A DNA stretch of 5,850 bases from an uncultured Desulfovibrio sp. (GCA_900550745.1 URTO01000138.1:1-5850); one strand, 5' to 3'; counted from the stretch's first letter, positions 1-5,769 are shown. Numbers and translations: made by a program. The notes: a model not told the origin generated them from the letters alone.

Positions 1-126
1 ATCAACAGGGAAGCCCTCGAAGAACAGGCCGCACTCATCAAGGCACTGCGGATCGGCAAGCTGAAATGGATGTTCATCGCCCTCGCGGGAATGGCCTTGG
101 CGGGGTATCTGGGGCTCTTCCGCTAG
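1..126 (+). CDS. 3' end of an unidentified protein with a C-terminal membrane segment (partial)
   Basis: An open frame runs from the first base to a TAG at 124-126 and gives the last 41 residues of a protein whose start lies outside the window. Nearly every third codon position is G or C, as in the confident genes here, which supports real coding. The tail has a charged, probably helical stretch (INREALEEQAALIKALRIGK) and then a hydrophobic segment of about 17 residues (MFIALAGMALAGYLGLF) with one final Arg. This looks like a tail anchor or the last transmembrane helix, with basic residues (R, K, K) on the inner side. I do not recognise the family. It points towards the porin gene, so the two are convergent. 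No T-rich intrinsic terminator follows it directly, only the bulged stem at 128-171. Confidence 0.6.
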   Translation: MNREALEEQAALIKALRIGKLKWMFIALAGMALAGYLGLFR

Positions 127-127
127 G

Positions 128-171
128 TTATGGGACACGATGGGAGGACTGCGACGGCGGCGTGCCCATGA
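128..171. repeat. Inverted repeat just after the plus-strand stop codon
   Basis: The arms 128-139 and 161-171 pair as an 11-bp stem with one bulged A at 135 and one T-G wobble (129/170), around a loop of 21 nt. It starts two bases after the stop codon of the upstream gene. It could protect the 3' end of that mRNA or act as a Rho-linked end, since no T-tract follows. Short GC-rich stems arise often by chance, but an 11-bp stem is longer than most in this region. Confidence 0.4.
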
Positions 172-181
172 GCTTCGGCGG

Positions 182-200
182 AAAAGCCCAAGATCTGGGC
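182..200 (-). terminator. Weak intrinsic terminator candidate
   Basis: On the minus strand GCCCA (200-196), a 5-nt loop and TGGGC (190-186) form a hairpin followed at once by TTTT (185-182). The stem is short and the T-tract has only four bases, so termination would be partial at best. A second tight hairpin (203-217) lies just upstream. Confidence 0.3.
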
Positions 201-405
201 GAGTACCAACGTGGTACGCGACAGAGCGCCGGGGATCGGTTCCTTGCGCCCTAGCTGGCGGGCAGCGTGATACGCAACGCCGTGCCCTGCACCGGGAAGG
301 AAGGCCCATACCGCCATCGCCGCAAAGCCGGAGGGCGGTCGGAGGGACAGCATCCTCTGCCGAAGAAATGAATGCTTCACCAAGCGCTTCCAGGCCACAC
401 CGCCA
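182..405 (-). ncRNA. Candidate small RNA (promoter to terminator, minus strand)
   Basis: A promoter-like pair of boxes (413-442) and a hairpin plus TTTT (182-200) face the same way on the minus strand and would bound a transcript of about 220 nt. The interval contains several compact stems: 310-315 with 334-339 (6 bp), 260-264 with 283-287 enclosing 265-268 with 272-275, and 203-208 with 212-217 (6 bp, 3-nt loop). A minus-strand open frame (GTG at 398, TAG at 125-123, 91 codons) overlaps it but lacks a ribosome binding site. I could not match it to 6S RNA, SRP RNA, tmRNA or a known riboswitch. The call rests only on flanking signals and folding by eye. Confidence 0.25.
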
Positions 406-412
406 ATTATAT

Positions 413-442
413 AATATATTGAAATTATTTAACTATTTTCAA
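413..442 (-). promoter_or_regulatory. Possible sigma-70 type promoter, minus strand
   Basis: On the minus strand TTGAAA (442-437) and TATATT (418-413) are separated by 18 nt, close to the -35/-10 consensus. Transcription would start near 405-406. The boxes lie inside an 85% A+T island, where such matches are expected more often by chance. Confidence 0.35.
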
Positions 443-479
443 ACCACCAAAAAATTGTTTTCGATAATTTCAAATAGTT
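419..479. repeat. Inverted repeats in an A+T-rich island, possible operator
   Basis: The 86 bases at 405-490 contain only about 13 G or C by hand count, against a GC-rich background. TTGAAATTAT (419-428) is repeated in exact inverse as ATAATTTCAA (464-473), and AACTATTT (431-438) as AAATAGTT (472-479). TTGAAA (419-424) also pairs with TTTCAA (437-442). The set gives three TTGAAA/TTTCAA half-sites, which suits a dimeric regulator or nucleoid protein binding site, or a curved upstream element. No regulator family is recognised. Confidence 0.45.
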
Positions 480-484
480 ATATA
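455..484 (+). promoter_or_regulatory. Possible promoter, plus strand
   Basis: TTGTTT (455-460) and TATATA (479-484) are 18 nt apart in plus orientation in the same A+T island. A transcript would start near 490 and run through the hairpin repeats towards 918. No gene is seen downstream, so this is weaker than the opposing candidate. Confidence 0.2.
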
Positions 485-520
485 TAAAACGACGACACAA
501 CCTAGATTGAACAGACGGAG

Positions 521-660
521 AAACTCCCCGGCGGGGCCCGGCATACTTCGCCGCCACCTTGCTGCGGGGTGGGGATTGGGAAACACCCCGGTGGGGGGAT
601 ACTCTGGAAGAACAGCTCCAGATGTTCGACGCCTCATTGCCCCCCCGGAAGGGGAATACC
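521..660. repeat. Three short hairpin repeats at 57-60 bp spacing
   Basis: Units at 521-536 and 581-596 share AAAC-N-CCCCGG-N-GGGG (14 of 16 bases) exactly 60 bp apart. A third, more diverged unit (about 641-654, CCCCGGAAGGGG core) follows 57 bp later. Each is followed within 0-6 bases by ATAC (543-546, 599-602, 656-659). Each core can fold on itself. They could be a small palindromic repetitive element or remnants of one. Intervening segments are unrelated in sequence, apart from a separate 5-bp hairpin at 604-621. Confidence 0.4.
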
Positions 661-743
661 CTTAGCACAGCTCAAGTCATCCGCGTATGCCGCCACCCTA
701 GCCAGTAAAGGCCGATCTCAGCGCCCCGCCCCACTGCCGGGGT

Positions 744-758
744 GGGCTCTCAGAGCCC
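744..758. repeat. Palindromic hairpin GGGCTCT-C-AGAGCCC
   Basis: Perfect 7-bp arms (744-750 and 752-758) flank a single base. A second overlapping inverted repeat, CCCAC (730-734) with GTGGG (742-746), could form instead. No T-tract follows on either strand, so it is not an intrinsic terminator. Confidence 0.4.
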
Positions 759-815
759 CCCATTGCCGAAAAAAGGTCGCACGCACCGGCATGGCAAAAG
801 AAAATCCCCTCTTCC

Positions 816-827
816 CCCGGTACCGGG
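816..827. repeat. 12-bp perfect palindrome centred on GGTACC
   Basis: CCCGGTACCGGG is a perfect palindrome without a spacer, so it is more likely a protein-binding or chance palindrome than a hairpin. A comparable palindrome around GGTACC, GGGGGTACCCCC, lies at 2573-2584. Confidence 0.3.
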
Positions 828-878
828 CGGACGGCCTAATTCCGCCCTATGCGGGATTGACGCCGCCCCGGTTTCCAC

Positions 879-918
879 AAAAAACAGACGCCCCGCCATT
901 GCGCAGAGCGTCCGTTTT
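879..918 (-). terminator. Intrinsic terminator, possibly bidirectional
   Basis: AAAACAGACGC (881-891) pairs with GCGTCCGTTTT (908-918) with one A-C mismatch, and a small CGC/GCG stem sits within the loop. On the minus strand the hairpin is followed by six T residues (884-879). On the plus strand four T residues follow (915-918). It could stop read-through from the porin transcript, whose own terminator is about 150 bp upstream, or end an opposing transcript. Confidence 0.5.
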
Positions 919-1053
919 CGACATCGCATCGCCGGGGTTCCGCCGGGCCGTTCCCAGACCCGGCGGCTTGCTCCATCCCACAAGGGGAAGCGGAAGCCCC
1001 GGCAAACCCGATAAAGGCACCATCTCCGAACGTTGAAATACGGAGCCTTCACC

Positions 1054-1081
1054 GAAAGAAAGGCGAAGGCCCCGGTTCGCC
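1054..1081 (-). terminator. Intrinsic terminator of the porin operon
   Basis: On the minus strand GGCGAA (1081-1076), an 8-nt loop and TTCGCC (1067-1062) form a hairpin followed by TTTCTTTC (1061-1054). The first base of the stem is the last base of the porin stop codon TAG, so the hairpin begins inside the stop codon. An alternative hairpin, GCCTTC (1045-1050) with GAAGGC (1065-1070), competes for part of the same sequence. Confidence 0.7.
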
Positions 1082-2508
1082 TAGAACTTGTAGCCGATGC
1101 TGAAGGTGCCCTTGAAGTTGTTTTCCTTCGCCTCGTAGCCCACGCCCCTCCACAAATCCTTGTCGAGATCAAGGCGGATGTAGCCGAGCTCCACGAACAG
1201 CGAGAGGTTCTCATACAGCTTGTATTCCGTATCCAAGTTCACTTCCACAGCCTTGTCGCCCGTGGTCAGGTAGATCATGCTGTACAGGGAGTCCTGCGGG
1301 TCGGAGATCATCTTGTTCCGCACCATTTCCCTATTGTTCGTGCCCTGATAGTACACGACGCGCAGGACGTGGGAGAGATCTTCCATAAACGAGATGTCCT
1401 TCACTCGGCCCATGACCGCCCATGTGCCGGAGATGCCGTAGCCCATCGTCTGGGCCGCGCCGCCGTAGTTCGTGCCGTCGAAGCCGTAGGAGGTCACGTA
1501 CACGTCGGGGTCGATGGAGGGCAGGCGCTCGGAACCGTTGTACGGGTTGGCGTCGTCGCCGGAGGAATACCAGAACAGCAGGCCGGGGGTGCAGGATTCC
1601 AGCTTGTATTCGGCGAGGAACGCGGCGTACCAGCCGGAACGCTTCACGTCGAAGCTCCTGCCGTCGAGCCTGCTCGTCCCCAGATCCACGCTGCCGTAGG
1701 CGGCATCAAGCGCGAAACGGAAGGGGGCGAAGGCGGTCACGTCGGCGGTGATGCCGCCGTACCATGCGTTGCCGTGATCCTTGTCGCTGGAGGCCACGAT
1801 GTCCGCGAGTGCTCCCTTGCCGGCAAGGGGAAGCATGCCCTGCGTCATGGGGGAATTCAGGTCGAAGTTGCCGCCCTTGAAGCTGTCATGGCCGACAAAG
1901 GCACCCATGCCCCACGGGATCACCTTCACGCCGTCGAAGGTCAGCGGCACGGTCAGGCCGATGAAGTCCATCGCGTCGTGGGCGTCGTGTTCCGCCATGT
2001 CAGGATCGTTGTCGTTCTCGGCGCGCAGCCAGAACAGGCTCGCGGCCACGTTTTCGGTAAACTGGTTGGTGATGGTGATGCCCGCGCCGTCGGCGTCGAG
2101 GATCGGGGAGCCGATGCCGGTAAAGGTCGGCTGGACGTACGGCTGGAGGCCCATGCGCACCTTGGCGTCGGTCTGCGGGATCGCCCAGTCGACATAGCTG
2201 TAACGTACCTTGACTTCCTTGCCGTCCGTGCCGAGGGATGCGCCTTCAGCCGACTTGCCCCAGTTCTGGTGGCCGATTTCAAAGAACACCACGCCCTTCA
2301 GGGATTCCGAGGCGATCACGTCTATCTGGGTACGGATACGGCTGGCAGCCCGCATCTTGTCGTCGCCGTTGCCTTTCGCGAAGTTGCGGTCGGCGAACGA
2401 CACACGGTGCTGCATCAGGCCGGACATCTTGAAGTCCGCCGCTTTCACAGCGGAAGTTGCGCCAAAAACCAAACCGGCGGCCAGCAAAAGCGTCATCAGT
2501 CTCTTCAT
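1081..2508 (-). CDS. Outer-membrane porin, Desulfovibrio-type homotrimeric family
   Basis: This is a 475-residue beta-barrel porin that should sit in the outer membrane as a passive channel for small polar solutes. The Sec signal peptide is clear: MKRL, a hydrophobic core (MTLLLAAGLVFGATSA) and a likely cut after VKA, residue 23, leaving about 452 residues. The mature part alternates polar and hydrophobic residues as in beta-strands, has Asp- and Gly-rich loops (about 163-182 and 315-350), the segment GLQPYVQPTF near 120-129 that resembles the conserved G-Q-P-TF region of this family, and ends in Phe (GTFSIGYKF), the usual barrel-assembly signal. The start at 2508 is chosen because the signal peptide begins there and AGGAG lies 8 nt upstream; an in-frame ATG at 2595 would add 29 residues that are not signal-like. 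It is the last gene of the three-gene set, 109 bp after the symporter, and is followed by a terminator. Residue C305 in a barrel protein is unusual. Family confidence is high; the solute is unknown. Confidence 0.85.
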   Translation of the reverse strand: MKRLMTLLLAAGLVFGATSAVKAADFKMSGLMQHRVSFADRNFAKGNGDDKMRAASRIRTQIDVIASESLKGVVFFEIGHQNWGKSAEGASLGTDGKEVKVRYSYVDWAIPQTDAKVRMGLQPYVQPTFTGIGSPILDADGAGITITNQFTENVAASLFWLRAENDNDPDMAEHDAHDAMDFIGLTVPLTFDGVKVIPWGMGAFVGHDSFKGGNFDLNSPMTQGMLPLAGKGALADIVASSDKDHGNAWYGGITADVTAFAPFRFALDAAYGSVDLGTSRLDGRSFDVKRSGWYAAFLAEYKLESCTPGLLFWYSSGDDANPYNGSERLPSIDPDVYVTSYGFDGTNYGGAAQTMGYGISGTWAVMGRVKDISFMEDLSHVLRVVYYQGTNNREMVRNKMISDPQDSLYSMIYLTTGDKAVEVNLDTEYKLYENLSLFVELGYIRLDLDKDLWRGVGYEAKENNFKGTFSIGYKF

Positions 2509-2617
2509 CTTCCTCTCTCCTTTGGGGTTGAAGATACTCCGGGCGAGGGGTCCCGGCATTCCCTTTCCTCCGGGGGGTACCCCCGCATCCCTCATGTGCG
2601 GCCCGTTTCCGATGGGA
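2509..2617 (-). other. Spacer between symporter and porin genes
   Basis: This 109-bp spacer has no T-tract terminator, so read-through from the symporter gene is likely. It holds a 5-bp GC hairpin (2539-2543 with 2552-2556) 30-47 bases before the porin start and a 12-bp palindrome, GGGGGTACCCCC (2573-2584). Such structure could help stabilise a processed porin message, which is inference. No -10/-35 or sigma-54 promoter was recognised. Confidence 0.4.
2517..2521 (-). promoter_or_regulatory. Ribosome binding site that sets the porin start
   Basis: AGGAG reads on the minus strand 8 nt before the ATG at 2508, directly ahead of the signal peptide. It rules in favour of this start over the in-frame ATG at 2595. 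Confidence 0.75.
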
Positions 2618-3991
2618 TCAGAACGCGGGCTTGCGGATGAGCTTCAAGAGATACATGGCGATGGGCGTCACAACGATGATGGCGGCGAAGACCCAGACGA
2701 TGGGGTATCCCTCCACCGGCGCGAACGGCATGGACAGCGTGACCGGCAGGAAGGTCAGGCAAGTGAATACGTTCATGAGGCCGCCTTCCACCGCGACGGG
2801 GGTTTCGTAATCCGGATCGGCGATGCGGAGCAGCAGCAGGCCCGAAGCCGCCGTCCCCGTGGCGTAGCCGAACATGATCAGGCAGCGTTCAAAGCCGTAC
2901 TCAGGGGAGCGGCGGCCGAACCATACGCAAAGGATCAAGGTGATGACCGTGGCGATGATGATGGCGACGATGAAGGGCAGCAGCACTTCCTGAAGATCCT
3001 CCATTTCGATGCCGAGGAACACGGCGCAGATCATGAAGTCCACGGAGCCGCCGACCAGACGCCGGGTCGTTTCGCCGTCGATGAGGTGCAGGATGTCGAC
3101 CCTGGCCATGAACTTGCGCAGCAGCATGGCGAGGAACATGCCCCAGCAGAAGGTCAGGCCGAAGCCCAGCCCGGCGATGCCGGCGGGCATGTAGTTGGCG
3201 AACATGAGCCCGAAAAGATAGGCCACGCCGTAAATCGCCGCCATGAGGCCCAAATGGAAGCCGAGGTTGTCGATGTTGGCGGGGTGGGTGGTGCTGTGGG
3301 AACAGGGAGGGTTGTCGCCGCGATCCATGAGGCCGCGCAGGAAGTTCTGGGGCAGTTCGCCGGAACGCCCCCCGGTGCACCAGCCGCGCTTGATGCCGTA
3401 GAAAGCCAGCGGCACGCCCACGATGCCCGCCACGAGGAACCCGACGGCGGCGAAGGCCAGCCCGACGCTCAGGGCGTTTGCGGTCTGATAGGAACCCTGC
3501 CAGATGGTCGCGTAGGCCTGCGTCTGGCCGGGGCCCTGCGTGAAGCCCGCGCCGAGAAGGTAGCCGTTGACGGTTTCAAACGTGCCGCCGAACAGCTCCT
3601 GCCACAGCACGAAAACGCCCTTGCCGATGAGCGCCTGCACGGAGAAAAGCAGGCCGAATACAAGCGCTATCCACAGGGCGCCGCGCATCACAACCTTGCC
3701 GCTGGCGGGCTTCTTGGTCTGGAGCAGGCCGATGCCCACGAAGCCGAAGGCGAACAAGTGGAAGGTGATCATGCTGAAAATATTCGGGGTGATGTCCTTC
3801 CAGCCGGTGGAGGTGGGCATGCCGATCAGATCAAGGTTGATCAGCACAAACCCGATAAGCCCGCCGATAAGGGAGGAAGGGAACAGCAGCTTCTGGAACA
3901 ACGGCACCTTGGCGCGGATTAACGTCCCAAGCATGAGCAGCACACCGATCCAACACAAGGCACCCAGATACGGATAAAACGACGCTTCCAT
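2618..3991 (-). CDS. Sodium/solute symporter of the ESS (GltS) family
   Basis: This is a 457-residue inner-membrane carrier expected to import an organic anion with Na+. It has about ten to twelve hydrophobic helices (roughly 7-26, 35-54, 72-91, 103-122, 171-197, 243-266, 269-292, 314-330, 335-358, 400-420, 429-450) and two re-entrant, Gly-rich segments (143-162 and 373-389), the inverted-repeat layout of GltS. From memory, E. coli GltS (about 400 residues) aligns along the length, for example LLFPSSLIGGLIG with its PEPVAGG segment, and FAAVGFLVAGIVGVPLA with its FGLVLGGLIGGPVA. Here the GGHGT motif of glutamate carriers reads QGPGQTQA and the second motif reads GYATGTAASG, so the substrate may not be glutamate. 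A hydrophilic loop at 198-242 is longer than usual. The start at 3991 is preferred over 4042 because GAGAGGG precedes it by 4 nt. It lies 123 bp after the amidohydrolase gene, same strand. Confidence 0.8.
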   Translation of the reverse strand: MEASFYPYLGALCWIGVLLMLGTLIRAKVPLFQKLLFPSSLIGGLIGFVLINLDLIGMPTSTGWKDITPNIFSMITFHLFAFGFVGIGLLQTKKPASGKVVMRGALWIALVFGLLFSVQALIGKGVFVLWQELFGGTFETVNGYLLGAGFTQGPGQTQAYATIWQGSYQTANALSVGLAFAAVGFLVAGIVGVPLAFYGIKRGWCTGGRSGELPQNFLRGLMDRGDNPPCSHSTTHPANIDNLGFHLGLMAAIYGVAYLFGLMFANYMPAGIAGLGFGLTFCWGMFLAMLLRKFMARVDILHLIDGETTRRLVGGSVDFMICAVFLGIEMEDLQEVLLPFIVAIIIATVITLILCVWFGRRSPEYGFERCLIMFGYATGTAASGLLLLRIADPDYETPVAVEGGLMNVFTCLTFLPVTLSMPFAPVEGYPIVWVFAAIIVVTPIAMYLLKLIRKPAF

Positions 3992-4114
3992 GAATCCCTC
4001 TCTTTGTAAGGCTGAGATCGTCAAGGCAGGGAGAACCCGCAAATGCAGGGGGGCAGGGAAACCCGGCGGGGGAGGCGGGAAGGAACGCCCCGCGCCGCCG
4101 GATTTCCGGCAAGG
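3992..4114 (-). other. Spacer between amidohydrolase and symporter genes
   Basis: The 123-bp spacer carries a hairpin 5-18 bases after the amidohydrolase stop (GCCGGA at 4097-4102, TCCGGC at 4105-4110), with no T-tract after it. The minus-strand transcript then has a long C-rich stretch (about 4085-4040). A C-rich unstructured leader of this kind can load Rho, so partial termination between the genes is possible but unproven. No internal promoter was recognised. Confidence 0.35.
3996..4002 (-). promoter_or_regulatory. Ribosome binding site that sets the symporter start
   Basis: GAGAGGG reads on the minus strand 4 nt before the ATG at 3991. The first membrane helix starts directly after this Met, whereas the 17 extra residues from the in-frame ATG at 4042 are not typical of the family. 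Confidence 0.6.
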
Positions 4115-5761
4115 CTATTCCAACGACCCGTATACGAGCTCATTGCCGACGATGGTCGCCAACACCGGGATGTCGCGGATGGCCTTTTTGTCCACGGCAA
4201 GGGGGTTGTCCCCAAGCACGACCATGTCGGCCAGCTTGCCGGGTTCGAGGCTGCCCTTGCTCGTTTCCTCGCAGGCCTGATACGCGGCCCACGAGGTTAC
4301 GCTGCGCAGCGCGTCCATGACGGAAATGGTGTATTCCTCACCAAGGACTTGCCCGCTGCTGGTGAGGCGGTTGACCGCCGACCACACGGAGAGCAGGGGA
4401 TCTATGGGGGTCACGAACGTATCGTTGTGGTTGCTGAACAGGATGCCGCGCTTCAGGGCGCTGCGGAGCGGGCTGATGCGCCGGGCGCGATCCGGGCCGA
4501 GGAAGATGTCGCGGTGGCGGTCGCCCCAGAAATAGGTATGGACGACGAAGAACGAGGGCACCACGCCGAGGCGCTTGATGCGGTCAAGCTGATCCTCGCG
4601 CACGGTCTGGCAGTGGATGATGATGTGCCGCGCGTCGGCGCGGGGGTAACGCTTCTGCGCCTCCTCGTAGGCGTCCAGAATGAGCTGGATGGCTTCGTCG
4701 CCGTTGCCGTGGATGGCGATCTGCCAGCCTTCCCGGTGCAGGGCGACGATGCGATCGATGAAGCCCTGCGGGTTTTCCTGAATGTACCCGCGCCACAGGG
4801 GGCCGTCCGGCAGATCGTAGATGATTTTGTGGTAGGGATTGCTCAGGCAGCCGGTATAGCACTGTAGGCTGCCGTCGACGAGGTGTTTGACGGCGCCGAG
4901 GCTGATCTTGCCGTCGGCGGTCAGCGGCGTACCGGAAACGTGGGAAGCGAACTGGCTGAGATCGCAGCAACCGAGGCCGGGCAGGATCTGCACGCGGTTG
5001 CGGAGCAGGCCCTTTTCATGGGCCTTGCGGAGCTGCGCCCACTGCTTTTCTTGGGTGAACCCGTCCTGCGCGGACGTAACGCCCTTTGCGGTATAGGCAT
5101 CGCAGGCGGTTGCGACGCTGCGCATCCAGTCCTCCTCGGACGGTTCGGGCAGCAGCTCGGCGACGGGGTTCATCGCCGGAGGTTCCTCAAGCACGCCGTT
5201 GGGGTTGCCGTGCGCGTCGCGGCGGATGATCCCGCCGACGGGATCGGGCGTATTCCGATCATAGCCGACCAGAGCCAGCGCCCGGCTGTTGCAGGAACAC
5301 AAATGCCCGGAAACATGGCGCAGGAGCACCGGGTGATCGGGCGTCACGTCGTCCATGTCGGACGCGAGCGGGTGGCGGCGATCCGCAAGGGCGGTGTCGT
5401 CATAACCGTATCCCAGAATCCATTCGCCCTTGGGCGTGGAGGCGGCCTTTTCCCTGAGCAGATCGCGGATTTCGGCGATGTCCTTCACCTTGCCGACGGG
5501 CGGGGAGGAAAGATCAAGCTGTGTGGCGAACATAAGCCCGGCCCAGACGAAATGGCTGTGCCCGTCGATGAAGCCGGGCAGCATAGTCCGTCCCCGCAAA
5601 TCAGTGACGACGGTGTCCGGCCCCGCATGGGCCATGACTTCCTCCTCGGTCCCCACAGCGAGGACAAGGCCGCCCTCGACGGCCAGCGCGCTGGCTACGC
5701 TCCCCCGTGAATCCATCGTCAATATCGTGCCGTTCCGGTAGATCTGCGTTGCCGTACCCAT
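4115..5761 (-). CDS. Metal-dependent amidohydrolase, YtcJ-like (Amidohydro_3 family)
   Basis: This 548-residue cytoplasmic enzyme of the amidohydrolase superfamily should hydrolyse an amide or similar C-N bond using a bound metal. It has no signal peptide. Order: a small N-terminal beta domain (1-60), then LPGFIDGHSHF (61-71) with the metal-binding H68 and H70, E193 in GVLEEPP, VKHLVDGSLQ (291-300), AIHGNGDEA (349-357, H351), IIHCQ (381-385, H383), SNHNDTFVTPIDP (443-455, D447 as likely catalytic Asp), and the closing SLEPGKLADMVVLGDNP (504-520). Length and motif order match full-length YtcJ-type proteins. This group includes N-substituted formamide deformylases, but most members have no known substrate. 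The ATG at 5761 has GAGGAG 8 nt upstream. It is the first gene after a sigma-54 promoter and precedes a symporter and a porin on the same strand, which suggests it processes what they import. Confidence 0.9.
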   Translation of the reverse strand: MGTATQIYRNGTILTMDSRGSVASALAVEGGLVLAVGTEEEVMAHAGPDTVVTDLRGRTMLPGFIDGHSHFVWAGLMFATQLDLSSPPVGKVKDIAEIRDLLREKAASTPKGEWILGYGYDDTALADRRHPLASDMDDVTPDHPVLLRHVSGHLCSCNSRALALVGYDRNTPDPVGGIIRRDAHGNPNGVLEEPPAMNPVAELLPEPSEEDWMRSVATACDAYTAKGVTSAQDGFTQEKQWAQLRKAHEKGLLRNRVQILPGLGCCDLSQFASHVSGTPLTADGKISLGAVKHLVDGSLQCYTGCLSNPYHKIIYDLPDGPLWRGYIQENPQGFIDRIVALHREGWQIAIHGNGDEAIQLILDAYEEAQKRYPRADARHIIIHCQTVREDQLDRIKRLGVVPSFFVVHTYFWGDRHRDIFLGPDRARRISPLRSALKRGILFSNHNDTFVTPIDPLLSVWSAVNRLTSSGQVLGEEYTISVMDALRSVTSWAAYQACEETSKGSLEPGKLADMVVLGDNPLAVDKKAIRDIPVLATIVGNELVYGSLE

Positions 5762-5769
5762 AGTGATGG

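Larger units (their letters stand above)
127..1080. other. Long convergent intergenic region without a convincing protein gene
   Basis: Open frames here (for example 569-1036 plus and 123-398 minus) have no ribosome binding site and no recognisable domain. Their composition is rich in Arg, Pro, Ser and Gly, as expected for untranslated GC-rich DNA. What the stretch does hold is RNA- or DNA-level structure: a bulged stem at 128-171, tight hairpins at 186-200 and 203-217, a nested hairpin at 260-287, an A+T island at 405-490, hairpin repeats at 521-660, palindromes at 744-758 and 816-827, and a terminator-like hairpin at 879-918. No tRNA or rRNA motif was seen. About 950 bp is long for a gap between convergent bacterial genes, so an RNA gene or a decayed insertion is possible. 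Confidence 0.6.

Noticed and set aside
123..398. A 91-codon minus-strand frame with a GTG start in the intergenic gap
   Set aside because: No ribosome binding site, Arg/Pro/Ala-rich composition and no known domain. Kept only as an alternative explanation for the small RNA candidate.
521..660. CRISPR array
   Set aside because: The roughly 60-bp spacing and CCCC/GGGG cores recall type I-E repeats, but the three units are short, diverged and unequally spaced (60 and 57 bp), and no cas gene is present.
569..1036. A 155-codon plus-strand frame in the intergenic gap
   Set aside because: Arg/Pro/Gly/Ser-rich product without a domain. It spans the terminator-like hairpin at 879-918 and ends within the porin terminator region.
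127..1080. tRNA, 6S RNA, SRP RNA, tmRNA or a known riboswitch in the gap
   Set aside because: Looked for a T-arm GGTTCRA motif, the SRP GGAAGGAAGCAG-type loop and a long 6S-like closing stem, and found none.
2573..2584. GGGGGTACCCCC as a terminator or operator
   Set aside because: There is no loop and no T-tract. It resembles 816-827 only in the central GGTACC, which is likely chance in GC-rich DNA.
1033..2640. A plus-strand open frame of 535 codons antisense to the porin gene
   Set aside because: It is the mirror of a GC-rich gene with strong third-position bias. It is rich in His, Val, Gly and Ala with no domain, while the opposite strand has a signal peptide, a barrel pattern and a ribosome binding site.
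2210..3922. A plus-strand open frame of 570 codons antisense to the porin start and the symporter
   Set aside because: It crosses two good minus-strand genes, has a low-complexity Glu/Gly/His/Ala-rich product and no family likeness, as expected of an antisense shadow.
4043..5710. Two plus-strand open frames (4043-4867 and 4883-5710) antisense to the amidohydrolase
   Set aside because: The minus strand carries all amidohydrolase motifs in order; the plus frames have no recognisable motif.
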